Source of the DNA: JBAXAM01 sp964213355
GTDB taxonomy: Bacteria > Pseudomonadota > Gammaproteobacteria > UBA9339
Direction: 5' to 3'
DNA: 64,000 bases
NCBI GenBank assembly: GCA_964213355.1
Contig: CAXOVY010000030.1
Location: 124,001-188,000 of the forward strand
Made by a program: the position numbers and the translations under genes. This document shows, piece by piece, positions 27,232-36,346 of this stretch. The notes beneath the pieces are model-generated. The model was given only the letters and a program-made list of their open reading frames with translations, ran no database searches and was not told where the DNA came from. Position 1 is the first letter of the stretch. Each line of letters opens with the position of its first letter.

Positions 27232-28368
27232 TTATATGCTTGCATAAACATCGAGAAGTTTGCTGCTTTCTGCTTCCCAATTAATTGGGACTGGACAAGA
27301 TCTAAGGTGTTTTTGTTTACCCTGTATCTCAGAATAAGTTATACTGTTTATTAGCGCTGCAATACTTATTTCTGAAACATCAACTCTCCATCCACAATTA
27401 TATTTTTCTACAATTTCAACCATATCAGGAAAATTGCTTACTATAACAGGAATACCACTTAATAAATATTCAAAAAGCTTGTTCGGCAAGCAATATTTAT
27501 AACTTAGGCAAACATTTTCAATTATTGATAAGCCAACATCCGCCCTTCGGATAAAATCGATAACTTTTTCCGGAGAAACTGCTGAGCAATAATGAATATT
27601 CTGATAGTTCTCGGAATAACTTCTTACATTTTGTTCCAAAGGGCCATAGCCTAAAAAAACAATATGCTTATCCGGTGTTATCAAAGAACTAAATATTTTT
27701 AGCAAAAGTTCTATCCCTCTACCTTCCGACAACATTCCATTATAAAGAAACAAAATTGAGTCGTGACGCATATGCAATCTTGCTTTCAAATCATCACTTG
27801 GTGTTGTTACTGCATTGGGTTTCTTGGGAACATTTCTTACAACAAAAACATTCTTCAATTGATAGGTGTTTTTATACCATTCAGCTATTGAACCACTAAC
27901 AACAATAACCGCATCAGCAAATGGAATTAATTTTTTTTCCACAAGCTTGACCATTTTTTTTCGTAATCCTCTTGAGGATATTGTTTCAGTTTCTAACTCG
28001 TGAGGATCATAAACAAGCTTACACCTATTAGACCACTTAAGAAGAACGCAAATAGGTAGAACAGACACACTATGACAATTAATACAAGAAACCTTAGTAT
28101 TATGAAAATGAAAATATAATTTGAAGTAAAATATAAAAAAAATAAAAAGCTTAGCCAGTGCACTGGCTGACTGCGGATCCACATATACGGGCAAATACAT
28201 TACATTTCTATCTTTATCAATTTCTTCAACACCAAACTTGGTTTTTCTTAAAACGGCAATGATAATACGATCAAATATAGAACTCGATCCTAATGTTTCA
28301 GTTTCTTTAAGAATGCGACTTTCATATTTAAAAACCGTTGGATATACATGTAAATTAATTTTATGCAT
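27232..28368 (-). CDS. GT4-type glycosyltransferase
   Basis: The GT-B protein has KLVYDPHELE near the middle, FADAVIVVSGSIAEWYKN, and the C-terminal donor-binding pattern ILFLYNGMLSEGRGIELLL, HIVFLGYGPLEQN, then ADVGLSIIENVCLSYKYCLP and KLFEYLLSGIPVI. I place the start at the internal Met at 28368 (MHKINLHVYPTVFKYESR, 378 residues) because the longer frame overlaps the WbpG-like gene by 32 bp. Sugar and linkage unknown. Confidence 0.83.
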   Translation of the reverse strand: MHKINLHVYPTVFKYESRILKETETLGSSSIFDRIIIAVLRKTKFGVEEIDKDRNVMYLPVYVDPQSASALAKLFIFFIFYFKLYFHFHNTKVSCINCHSVSVLPICVLLKWSNRCKLVYDPHELETETISSRGLRKKMVKLVEKKLIPFADAVIVVSGSIAEWYKNTYQLKNVFVVRNVPKKPNAVTTPSDDLKARLHMRHDSILFLYNGMLSEGRGIELLLKIFSSLITPDKHIVFLGYGPLEQNVRSYSENYQNIHYCSAVSPEKVIDFIRRADVGLSIIENVCLSYKYCLPNKLFEYLLSGIPVIVSNFPDMVEIVEKYNCGWRVDVSEISIAALINSITYSEIQGKQKHLRSCPVPINWEAESSKLLDVYASI

Positions 28369-28393
28369 AATCTTATTGTGCTTAAATATGCCA

Positions 28394-29515
28394 TTAAATA
28401 GTAGCGATCTTTTTAACCGCCGCAATAATTTTTTTGAACCCTATAAAAAACCAAGCATTAGAAGGATAGTCACGATAGGATCTTATTGGCAATGCCATTA
28501 TTTGATCAAACGCACTCCTATCAATTGCTAATTTTTTCACAACATAATCTATATCAGCTTCTAAACTTTCTTTGCTTGCATAATATGGTTTCGCTATTTC
28601 TTGCAAAGCTTCATCACGAGTCATTTGCCTAGAGTTTATTATAGAAGATAAATGCGCTCTTCTTTTATCTACATTAAATTTAGTTGGCAAAATATATGAT
28701 TGGTAAAATTTAGTATAAACTGATTCTCCATGTTTATACCCATAAGGCCGCCAATCTAATTCTTTCTCTAACGTAGTTATAGCCAGATCCTTATTGTAAT
28801 TTACGTAATTTAAAATCGAAAAAAACCGAATTCTCTTTATGAAAAGGTAAAAAAACAAATCTAAGAATCCATACAAAGGAACTGTTTTTAATTTTTTATG
28901 AGAAAAAGCAGAATAAATGCTCTTTATTATTTTGCTATCTCTATTCTCATAAGTCCAACTAAAAGGTATGGAGCTTTCAGTAGCAATGTTACCACCTAAA
29001 ATAATATTTCGTATTCCGTATTTTGCCGATATTTGCATCAAAGTAGCCATAATAGCGTGATCGGTTGGGATTTCCACATTAATTATTGAAGCTTTTAAAA
29101 AATCCAGCTGCAACTCTCTAAACTCTTCCCAATTTACCACTTTTGTATAGAGATCAATATCCATTTTTTTTAATGTATTCTCTATATTTTTAACCGCCAA
29201 CTCTGAATTCCAACCATTATCAAAATGCACAGCTAATGGCCTCAAACCCAACTTTTTAGCAATATAAGCCACATAAGTACTATCAACCCCCCCGCTAACG
29301 CCTATTACACAATCGTAGTTCTTGCCTTTTCCTTCTGCTTTAATTTTATCAATGATACTGTTTAATTCTATCCGACCAGCATTACCCGAGCGCAGTTCAT
29401 TTTCAGCCCTTTCCTTATAAATTTTACAGTGATTACAGACGCCTTGTTCGTCAAAGACTATTTCCGGATCTGATGTATCCATCACACAGTTACTGCATAT
29501 TTGGTACTCTCTCAT
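28394..29515 (-). CDS. wbpG: N-acetyl sugar amidotransferase (WbpG/PseA family)
   Basis: With HisH- and HisF-like partners this enzyme converts an N-acetyl group of a nucleotide sugar to an acetamidino group, using ammonia from glutamine and ATP. The N-terminus has CSNCVMDTSDPEI and GVCNHCKIY, likely zinc-binding cysteines, and the PP-loop GVSGGVDSTYVAYIA near residue 80. The start at 29515 (MREYQICSNC) avoids overlap with the duplicated hisF tail. A G7 tract in the PP-loop codons (plus-strand C7 at 29287-29293) is a potential slippage site. Confidence 0.88.
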   Translation of the reverse strand: MREYQICSNCVMDTSDPEIVFDEQGVCNHCKIYKERAENELRSGNAGRIELNSIIDKIKAEGKGKNYDCVIGVSGGVDSTYVAYIAKKLGLRPLAVHFDNGWNSELAVKNIENTLKKMDIDLYTKVVNWEEFRELQLDFLKASIINVEIPTDHAIMATLMQISAKYGIRNIILGGNIATESSIPFSWTYENRDSKIIKSIYSAFSHKKLKTVPLYGFLDLFFYLFIKRIRFFSILNYVNYNKDLAITTLEKELDWRPYGYKHGESVYTKFYQSYILPTKFNVDKRRAHLSSIINSRQMTRDEALQEIAKPYYASKESLEADIDYVVKKLAIDRSAFDQIMALPIRSYRDYPSNAWFFIGFKKIIAAVKKIATI

Positions 29516-29531
29516 TTGATTCTCATTCTTA

Positions 29532-29673
29532 ATCATTTAAAAATATTATTTAGCGATTCAACGCTCGGCTTGGATAATTTATCAGAACCGCATGGTGTTT
29601 ACTATATCATTTAAAAATATTATTTAGCAATTCATCGCTTGGATAATTTATCAGAACCGCATGATGTTTACCA
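29532..29673. repeat. Tandem duplication of the hisF 3' end
   Basis: Copy A (29532-29604) and copy B (29606-29673) are direct repeats starting ATCATTTAAAAATATTATTT, with 74 bp between their starts. Copy B is the real 3' end of hisF, including its stop codon region. Copy A differs by a few substitutions and 5 extra bases (CGGCT) and has no gene function; it lies in the gap before the WbpG-like gene. It is a scar of recombination or slippage at this join. Confidence 0.85.
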
Positions 29674-30365
29674 TGAAAAACAAACAAACTACCAGCAGCA
29701 ACTGCAGAAGCGCCGGCTTGTATCGCTTTTCTAAAATCTTCAACCTGACCAGCACCTCCAAGCGCAACTACTGGTACAGATACAGAATTAGCTATTTTTC
29801 CAATAAGCTCCAAGTCATAACCACACATCTTACCATCACGATCGACAGAATTTATTAATAGCTCCCCAGCCCCAGCCCTTTCAGCTTGAATAGCAAAAAC
29901 CTCTGGATCAAGATTGGTGGTTTTTTTATTACTATAAGAAAATACTTTGGGCTTATTAAATAAGCTATACTTTACATCTATAGACACAACAACACTTTGG
30001 TTACCAAAAATACTTGCTATTTTAGCAATAAGATTTAAATCCGAAATAGCTAAAGAGTTAATAGAAATCTTTTCCACCCCGATATTAAACAATTCTTTGG
30101 CATCCTCCACAGACCTTATACCTCCGCCGTAACAAAGAGGCATAAAACATTCAGATGCTATTTTTTCAATTAATTTAAATGGTGGTTTCTTTCCAAGAAT
30201 AGTAGCATCAATGTCTAAAAAAATCAGTTCATCAACTTCTTTATCATTAAAAATTTTAATGGTATTAATTGGATCGCCAACATATATATCATCCTTAAAT
30301 TTAACGGTTTTCACTAGCCCATTATTGCGTAATAATAGACAGGGGATTATTCTAGGTCTGATCAT
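29607..30365 (-). CDS. hisF: HisF-like cyclase-subunit paralogue for sugar amidation
   Basis: The protein of about 252 residues is a half-barrel-duplicated HisF fold with GGGIRSVEDAKELF, VVSIDVKYS and ALGGAGQVEDFRKAI. In true HisF the catalytic acid near residue 11 lies in a PCLDV-type motif; here that position reads PCLLLRNNG, so that Asp is missing, while the second acid in SIDVK is kept. This supports the dedicated HisF2/WbpI-type role of passing ammonia to the WbpG-like enzyme and not histidine synthesis. The start at 30365 (MIRPRIIPCLL) overlaps the end of hisH. Confidence 0.87.
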   Translation of the reverse strand: MIRPRIIPCLLLRNNGLVKTVKFKDDIYVGDPINTIKIFNDKEVDELIFLDIDATILGKKPPFKLIEKIASECFMPLCYGGGIRSVEDAKELFNIGVEKISINSLAISDLNLIAKIASIFGNQSVVVSIDVKYSLFNKPKVFSYSNKKTTNLDPEVFAIQAERAGAGELLINSVDRDGKMCGYDLELIGKIANSVSVPVVALGGAGQVEDFRKAIQAGASAVAAGSLFVFHGKHHAVLINYPSDELLNNIFK

Positions 30366-30367
30366 TG

Positions 30368-30982
30368 TCATATTGCTACAAAATTTTTAAAAACCTCAAT
30401 ACCATATCGATGACTTTTTTCAGGATGGAATTGCACACCAAATATATTTTCATGTTCAAAAGCTGCAACAAAGTCACCACCATAATTAGACGTCATAATT
30501 ACGTCATTTTCATTGCAACAACTAACGTAATAAGAATGAACAAAATAGAATCTTGAATCTAATTCTTGCTGATTAAGTAATCGGTTAGTTCTCGCAAATT
30601 TTACAATATTCCATCCCATATTAGGTACTTTTAAGTTAGGATATTCAGAAGATGGTTTAAATTTTTTAACCACTGCATCGATCCAACCCAAACCACTTAC
30701 GTCCCCCTCTTCGCTTTTTTTGGTTAACAACTGCATTCCCAAACAAATTCCTAATATTGGTACTTTTTCTTGCAAAACCTTCTTTTCTAAAGCACAGATC
30801 ACGTTTAGTGCAAGCAATCGATTCATGGCACTATCAAAAGATCCCACTCCAGGAAGTATTATCTTAGAAGCCTTTTGTATTTGCTCTCTATCACTAGTTA
30901 TACTTGCACTCACCCCGATTCTTTTCAACATGTTCAATATTGAACCGAAATTCCCCATACCATAATCAATTATTACTATCAT
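30368..30982 (-). CDS. hisH: HisH-like glutamine amidotransferase subunit
   Basis: This glutaminase subunit of 204 residues delivers ammonia to HisF-like partners. The catalytic triad is visible: Cys in ILGICLGMQLL and His/Glu in GVQFHPEKS. The frame is open 28 codons further upstream, but the canonical HisH start MIVIIDYGMGNFGS places the ATG at 30982. It overlaps hisF by a few bases, and with wbpG forms the three-gene amidotransferase set. True histidine pathway genes are absent nearby. Confidence 0.88.
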   Translation of the reverse strand: MIVIIDYGMGNFGSILNMLKRIGVSASITSDREQIQKASKIILPGVGSFDSAMNRLLALNVICALEKKVLQEKVPILGICLGMQLLTKKSEEGDVSGLGWIDAVVKKFKPSSEYPNLKVPNMGWNIVKFARTNRLLNQQELDSRFYFVHSYYVSCCNENDVIMTSNYGGDFVAAFEHENIFGVQFHPEKSHRYGIEVFKNFVAI

Positions 30983-31070
30983 TAATACCGCCCCATTAAA
31001 TGCAAACACTTCTTTGGTTGAAAAATATTCAGTTCCAACAATACCAAACCATTGTTCCATTATCACCCAA

Positions 31071-32477
31071 TCAACCTACTAAAAAATCTAGTAGCTCAGA
31101 AAATCCCGCACGATGCCTTTTATCCATAAGCCCGTTGTTATGGAAAAGAAGGGTGTAAACACCACCAAAAATTCGACAAGTATCTCGAAAATTTTTAATT
31201 TTCCTCAAGGCCTTTTCATTTATCCAGTCAGCATAGTATTTCTGTTCTGACGATGCATTAACAAAATCCATAACCACTAAAGGTCTTTCAAGCAGATTTA
31301 ATTGCCTTCTAGTTAGTATATTAAACACCGGGTACTCATAACACGTACCACATCTAAAACCAACACATTCAGCATACATAAGTGAGCTGTCATAAGTAAA
31401 ACCAGCATCTTCCCAATTTTGCCACGTCATAGGATTTTCCCATCGCAAATAATGTTGTCTACCCCCCCAAGTTTTTTGGTTAACCCCAAGTTCATCTGTA
31501 ATGCGCTGCAAAATATTAAGCTCTGCCTTAAGCAAAGAACAATCCTTGTAAGTAGCATAACTCGGATGTAACCCTATCTCATGACCTCTTACTGCAATTT
31601 TTTTTATTATTTTTCTAACAACAGGTTCTCGAATATCGTAATCACTGTCAAAATCTTTTTCAACGGATGTGCCTGCGATAAAATAAAAGGCACTTTTTAA
31701 CCCACGCTTTTCAACCTGATCCATTATCATATCAAATGTCTTTACGCAAGGATCATATTGATATTGTCTATTGACAAAACTTTTAGCAAACAAACGCCGC
31801 ATACTCAAACATATACTTTTACGGTAATAAATATCACCAACTGCATTCCTTAGAACATTCAACCATGACCTATCGATAACCGTTGATAACTTATCAATAT
31901 CATGGGTTATACAAACCGTATAGTCATATTTCTTCCTGGTTAGGCTTGGACATAATTTTTTCAAGCATGCCCACAAAATTTCCACATACTCATTAACTAC
32001 CGGCCTCTCTAAAAACCCTTCTTGATAAGATAAGGATGCTGTTAGTGGAAATCTACCATGTTGATCTTTCTCCGTTTTAACCATCTCCTCATAACGCGTT
32101 AGCATAAAGAAAGAGGAGCCAAATATATCTATAGGAAGCCTTATCTTATTGCCGTCATCAGAAACACTATAGCAATTATCTCCATAAATAACAGGTACAA
32201 TTTGGGACACAAAAGACACACAATCCAAAATTTTTCTTACGTCAAACATCATTAATGGGGTGACTGGTAGCGTTTTTTTTGTTAGCCATTCCTCCGGCCT
32301 GAAAGAAAAAAAGATATCCGGTAGAATAATCTCTCGGTTATTAGAAAGCTGCATGCAAATATCCGAACGATTTTCAAATTCGACACAAAACGGTATCTCT
32401 AAAAATATCGCAAAAATTACGTTAAAAATATACTGTTTTTCAGCTACATAATTTTCTGATGTAATGATTTTGATCAT
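31071..32477 (-). CDS. Polysaccharide deacetylase-like protein (DUF7033 type)
   Basis: The 468-residue protein has a unique N-terminal part of about 170 residues, and then a NodB-like fold: VCITHDIDKLS gives the metal-binding HDID, and GHEIGLHPSY supplies the HxxxxH-type pair. A later segment TWGGRQHYLRWENP precedes DAGFTYDSS. Proteins of this plan occur in polysaccharide clusters and may remove N-acetyl groups from a glycan precursor. The stop lies next to hisH and the start next to the PHP gene. A G7 tract encodes part of TWGGR (plus-strand C7 at 31462-31468). Confidence 0.78.
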   Translation of the reverse strand: MIKIITSENYVAEKQYIFNVIFAIFLEIPFCVEFENRSDICMQLSNNREIILPDIFFSFRPEEWLTKKTLPVTPLMMFDVRKILDCVSFVSQIVPVIYGDNCYSVSDDGNKIRLPIDIFGSSFFMLTRYEEMVKTEKDQHGRFPLTASLSYQEGFLERPVVNEYVEILWACLKKLCPSLTRKKYDYTVCITHDIDKLSTVIDRSWLNVLRNAVGDIYYRKSICLSMRRLFAKSFVNRQYQYDPCVKTFDMIMDQVEKRGLKSAFYFIAGTSVEKDFDSDYDIREPVVRKIIKKIAVRGHEIGLHPSYATYKDCSLLKAELNILQRITDELGVNQKTWGGRQHYLRWENPMTWQNWEDAGFTYDSSLMYAECVGFRCGTCYEYPVFNILTRRQLNLLERPLVVMDFVNASSEQKYYADWINEKALRKIKNFRDTCRIFGGVYTLLFHNNGLMDKRHRAGFSELLDFLVG

Positions 32478-32503
32478 GCATAAAACCCCAGAATGGAACC
32501 AAC

Positions 32504-33217
32504 TTAAAATCTAAATTTTTTTAACAAGTTATTCACAAATGCTACATGCAAATAACACAATAATTTGACATCGAAAGTTTTTATGGCTTTTATATACTGG
32601 CTAAACAGCAACTCAGTGTAACTGGTTTTTACACATGATACTTGCTTAATATCCCCATATAATAATGAGTTTTTTAAGTCCCCGTTTTTTTCAACTTCAA
32701 CTATGGCTCCGCTCAAATTTCTTACAAGGTGCGCATCTGAAGCAAAGTAGATATTCTTAGAATATTTCACTGCCAACTCTTTTGCCCGTAAATTCAAATC
32801 GTCAGATATTCTAGAGTTAAACACCTCAATAAGATCGACATCTTGAGCGATAATCTCAATATTGCTATGGCTCAAAAACGGATGCGGGAACAAAAGAAGC
32901 CCTTCCTGATTTTTTACTTGTTTCACCAAATCAGCATAAGACGTTACATGCGTATCTTGGTTAACAAAAGCAGCTATAACGTCACCATACTCAGTATAAA
33001 ACTCGGCAGCCACAGGTATTTCAATATCCAACTTCCTTTTTTGAGCATACTCTTTTAACAAAACCGAGCTTTTCGTATTGTCATGATCTGTTAAAATCAA
33101 AAAATTTAACTGCTCTCTCTCTGCAAAATCTAAAATATCATTCAATGAAATCAAGCTATCGAAAGAATAACAAGAATGAAAATGGATTAATCCCCTATAT
33201 TTTTTGGTTCCCCTCAT
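32504..33217 (-). CDS. PHP-domain metal-dependent phosphoesterase-like protein
   Basis: The protein of about 237 residues has the four PHP motifs: GLIHFHSCYSFDS at the start, ILTDHDNTKS near residue 45, FPHPFLSH near residue 115 and FASDAHLV near residue 165. These residues bind two or three metals in PHP phosphatases. The start at 33217 (MRGTKKYRG) is preferred because AAGAGA lies six bases upstream; a longer start overlaps the ATP-grasp gene by 37 bp. Substrate unknown. It lies between a deacetylase and an ATP-grasp gene. Confidence 0.8.
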   Translation of the reverse strand: MRGTKKYRGLIHFHSCYSFDSLISLNDILDFAEREQLNFLILTDHDNTKSSVLLKEYAQKRKLDIEIPVAAEFYTEYGDVIAAFVNQDTHVTSYADLVKQVKNQEGLLLFPHPFLSHSNIEIIAQDVDLIEVFNSRISDDLNLRAKELAVKYSKNIYFASDAHLVRNLSGAIVEVEKNGDLKNSLLYGDIKQVSCVKTSYTELLFSQYIKAIKTFDVKLLCYLHVAFVNNLLKKFRF

Positions 33218-33219
33218 TA

Positions 33220-34359
33220 TCATCTCTTGCAAAAAATATGTTTCAATAAACGACAAAATTTTAAAAAATCCGAACGAAACGATCCAAACAAATTTGTCGC
33301 AGAATCAACTCGAAAATAATCACAAATCTTATATAACTGTTTTACTTGCCATAAATTATAAATATCGCCATCAAGTGGCCAATAAAAACATAAATTTTTA
33401 TTGTATTCTTCAGAATAATTCATCTTTTCCTTTTCATAAACCCTAACCAAATCTACAGCAAAATTAACGCCTGCTTTTAGCGCTAGCTCAGTAGACCCCC
33501 AAAACTTGGGATTAACCTCCATCAACACAAACTGTCCTGAATTTTGATTGTACTTAAACTCCACCATAGCCACCCCATGCCATTTTAATGCCCGCAATAA
33601 ATCCAAACCATGGGACTTAAGCTTTTCATTATAATAAGATCTAGCAGCTGTACTTGCTCCACCAGAAGAGGGAAATTCTCGAATACGCTCATGCATAAAA
33701 ACTCTAAGTGGCTGCCCACGGTCAAATAAAGCAAAAAAACCAAACCCAGCCCCCTTAACATACTCCTGCACTAAAACACCATACTGAAGCTTACCTCCAT
33801 TTTTTTCAAATATTTGCTCAAAAATCCTCTGCCTCTCTTGAAAATCTCGCGCATAATAAACAAATTTCATTTCTGTCTCACAAGCAGGCTTTATAACACA
33901 AGGGTAAGAAATAGTATCACACTCGTGCAACTCTTCTAAAGAAAATACTAACTTTGTATTAGGACAAGAAATATCCAGCTGCCTAGCCAAACTTATTGTT
34001 TTCCATTTATTAAAACAAATTTCCAAACTATTCATCGACGGCAAAACAGCAAGAGCAGCCTTTAACTCACTTACTTTTCTAACTGACTCTGCACCAACTG
34101 GTATAATCATATCAAAATTGTACCCACCCAGAATTTGCTCCAAAGACTTATCGTTAACATAACTATCCAAGTAGCCATAATACCTCGCAAAACTATAAGG
34201 CGACCTACTATGCCCCACCATATAAATGTGCGGAAAAGTTTTCCTCAAATACTTTTGAATTGCTATAGAATGCTTATAATCAGCATCTGTAATTAAAATC
34301 CTGAAGTCCTTATACATATTTTTAATCATAAATCTATCTATAAAGTTGTATTTTTTCAA
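33220..34359 (-). CDS. ATP-grasp family ligase of unknown substrate
   Basis: The protein is up to 379 residues; an internal start near residue 15 (MYKDFRILITDADYKHS) is equally plausible. It has the ATP-grasp plan: an N-terminal Rossmann-like domain, the lysine in YPCVIKPACETEM, GVLVQEYVKGAGFGFFALF, and the metal-binding end VLMEVNPKFWGS. ATP-grasp enzymes join a carboxylate to an amine or thiol through an acyl-phosphate. Linked to PHP and deacetylase genes, it might attach an amino acid or similar group to a deacetylated amino sugar. That is inference. Confidence 0.8.
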   Translation of the reverse strand: MKKYNFIDRFMIKNMYKDFRILITDADYKHSIAIQKYLRKTFPHIYMVGHSRSPYSFARYYGYLDSYVNDKSLEQILGGYNFDMIIPVGAESVRKVSELKAALAVLPSMNSLEICFNKWKTISLARQLDISCPNTKLVFSLEELHECDTISYPCVIKPACETEMKFVYYARDFQERQRIFEQIFEKNGGKLQYGVLVQEYVKGAGFGFFALFDRGQPLRVFMHERIREFPSSGGASTAARSYYNEKLKSHGLDLLRALKWHGVAMVEFKYNQNSGQFVLMEVNPKFWGSTELALKAGVNFAVDLVRVYEKEKMNYSEEYNKNLCFYWPLDGDIYNLWQVKQLYKICDYFRVDSATNLFGSFRSDFLKFCRLLKHIFCKR

Positions 34360-34401
34360 TCTTTCAGTCGGTTAATAACCTGCTGAAATATACCCAATTT
34401 T

Positions 34402-35673
34402 TTATTTTCTTCCACCACTAAAATAAAAAGCCATAATAGCATTAATAACATACAAAAGTGAAAAACTTAAAGTAAATAACATCAATGATACCTTCACGCT
34501 TTTGAATAAAATAAACCCAGCCGCTATAGACGCAAAAGATAGAATAACTCTAAAAACTTGCCATATAAAATCCAGTTTTTGTTTTTCCACAACCATAAAT
34601 AATGAGCTCAAAGGGGCGGTAACAAAACTTAAAAAAAACATTAAGGTCATTATTTGTGCATATTCTCCCGCAATTATCCAATTAGGACCAAATACAACCT
34701 TGAAAATAACAGGAGAAAAAAACAATAAAATAGTAAATGGCAAAATTGATAATAGCAATAACCCCTGCAATGTTTTCAAGTAAACTGAGCGACACTGCTT
34801 ATTTATTGCGTATTCTTGTGAGGCTCTTTGCCTAAAAACATCTGCTATGGCACTGCCAACTATAGATGTAGGTGAGGCTAAAACCCTATTCATAAGCATA
34901 TAAAAGCCGGAAGTAACTGTACCAAAAAAAATGCTAAGCAAATACAAAGGTAGGTCGGCTGAAAGTGCATTTAAAATATGGCCCGGCAACATAAATTTAG
35001 GAAAACTTTTATATCTTCTTGCGCTTTGCGCTATTGCTTTAACCGTAATAAATTTTAACTTACCTTTATTTTTAACAATCATTGCCACAGCCAATATCAT
35101 AGCAGAAACAAATTGCCCAAATATTAAAGCCACAATCATTGAAACCACCCCACCCCCGAAAACTCCTAATACGACCTGCATTCCCACCATAAAAAAAGAA
35201 GATATAATTCTGCTAATAGCCATTAGCTTAAAAGCCTTACTCCTAATACTCCAGTAATAAAAAACATTGTAGGCTCCCATAAAAAAAATACCCAGCGGAA
35301 GAAATGTAACCCAAGCAACAGCTCCCCTAATTTGAGGAAAATTATTTATATTGGTTTTTAAAAAAAATACAACAATAGACAATAAACAGCAAACTAAGAT
35401 GGAGATCAACAGACAAAGCGCCACAATATTTAAAGATTTCTTACTTTGTATTGGTAACAAAATAGATAACTCATAGCGCCCGCTAGATACAACAGACAAA
35501 ATAGAAACTGTAGCAAAATATAAGCCAAACTCACCAAAATCTTTTGGGGAATAAAGCCTGGTTAGCAAAGGAGAACCAATAATAATAATTAATTGCGCTA
35601 GTATAGTACCAGTTGATAAAGTTGCAACACTTCGCGCCATCTCACCAAATTTAAAATACTTTTCCAATATCAT
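34402..35673 (-). CDS. wzx: Wzx-type polysaccharide flippase
   Basis: The 423-residue integral membrane protein has about 12 hydrophobic segments. It starts with the family-typical VATLSTGTILAQLIIIIGSPLLTRLYSPKDFGEF region (read from residue 16), common to Wzx proteins of the MOP superfamily. It should move the lipid-linked repeat unit to the periplasmic face. It sits between the ATP-grasp gene and the WbpD-like gene in the wbpA operon. Confidence 0.85.
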   Translation of the reverse strand: MILEKYFKFGEMARSVATLSTGTILAQLIIIIGSPLLTRLYSPKDFGEFGLYFATVSILSVVSSGRYELSILLPIQSKKSLNIVALCLLISILVCCLLSIVVFFLKTNINNFPQIRGAVAWVTFLPLGIFFMGAYNVFYYWSIRSKAFKLMAISRIISSFFMVGMQVVLGVFGGGVVSMIVALIFGQFVSAMILAVAMIVKNKGKLKFITVKAIAQSARRYKSFPKFMLPGHILNALSADLPLYLLSIFFGTVTSGFYMLMNRVLASPTSIVGSAIADVFRQRASQEYAINKQCRSVYLKTLQGLLLLSILPFTILLFFSPVIFKVVFGPNWIIAGEYAQIMTLMFFLSFVTAPLSSLFMVVEKQKLDFIWQVFRVILSFASIAAGFILFKSVKVSLMLFTLSFSLLYVINAIMAFYFSGGRK

Positions 35674-35764
35674 TTTAATATCACTGGATCATTAAAAAAC
35701 AACTTATAAAAAGAGCGTTTCAAAAATTACTTGTACTTTTTAACTGGTAATTTGGTTTTAATTT

Positions 35765-36343
35765 TTATTCGATCTTAAAACAGCTTCCATCAGCTAATTC
35801 ATATATTTGTTCAGTATAGGAACAAACTATTTTCGCCCTACCTAGCAACGGCAAATCTAACTGCTCTCCATACTCACTCATCCATCCAATTTGCTTAGCA
35901 GGAACCCCAACCATCAAAGCGTAATCTGGCACATCACGATTTACCACTGCACCAGCACCAATAAAAGCATATTTGCCAATAGTCACACCACATACAATCG
36001 TACAATTCGCACCTAAAGTGGCACCTTTTTTTACTAGGGTGTTGCGATATTCATTTTTACGAGATACAGCAGAGCGAGGATTATATACATTAGTAAACAC
36101 CATGCTGGGACCGCAAAAAACATCATCCTCCAAAGTTACATTATCGTATACAGAAACATTATTTTGGATTTTAACGTTATCACCAATTACTACTTTATTT
36201 CCAACAAAAACATTTTGCCCCAAGCTACATTTAGTACCAATTTTCGCACCAACACAAACGTGTGTCCAATGCCAAATACGTGTTTCAGAACCTATCTGAG
36301 CCCCTTCGTCAATAATCGCAGTCTCATGTTTGATATAAGTCAT
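35765..36343 (-). CDS. wbpD: UDP-GlcNAc(3N)A N-acetyltransferase, WbpD type
   Basis: The 192-residue trimeric beta-helix enzyme acetylates the 3-amino group of the uronic sugar. It has hexapeptide repeats starting IDEGAQIGSETRIWHWTHVC and the conserved family segment FCGPSMVFTNVYNPRSAVSRK, followed by IGAGAVVNRDVPDYALMVG and PAKQIGWMSEYG, all diagnostic of WbpD. The gene directly follows wbpB (3 bp) and wbpA, an order seen in other WbpA/B/D pathways. Confidence 0.9.
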   Translation of the reverse strand: MTYIKHETAIIDEGAQIGSETRIWHWTHVCVGAKIGTKCSLGQNVFVGNKVVIGDNVKIQNNVSVYDNVTLEDDVFCGPSMVFTNVYNPRSAVSRKNEYRNTLVKKGATLGANCTIVCGVTIGKYAFIGAGAVVNRDVPDYALMVGVPAKQIGWMSEYGEQLDLPLLGRAKIVCSYTEQIYELADGSCFKIE

Positions 36344-36346
36344 CTT

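Noticed and set aside
29607..30982. Histidine biosynthesis operon
   Set aside because: Only hisF and hisH are present, the HisF catalytic Asp is missing, and the genes lie beside a WbpG-type amidotransferase in a glycan locus.
34402..35673. Drug exporter of the MATE group
   Set aside because: The N-terminal sequence and the glycan context fit Wzx far better.
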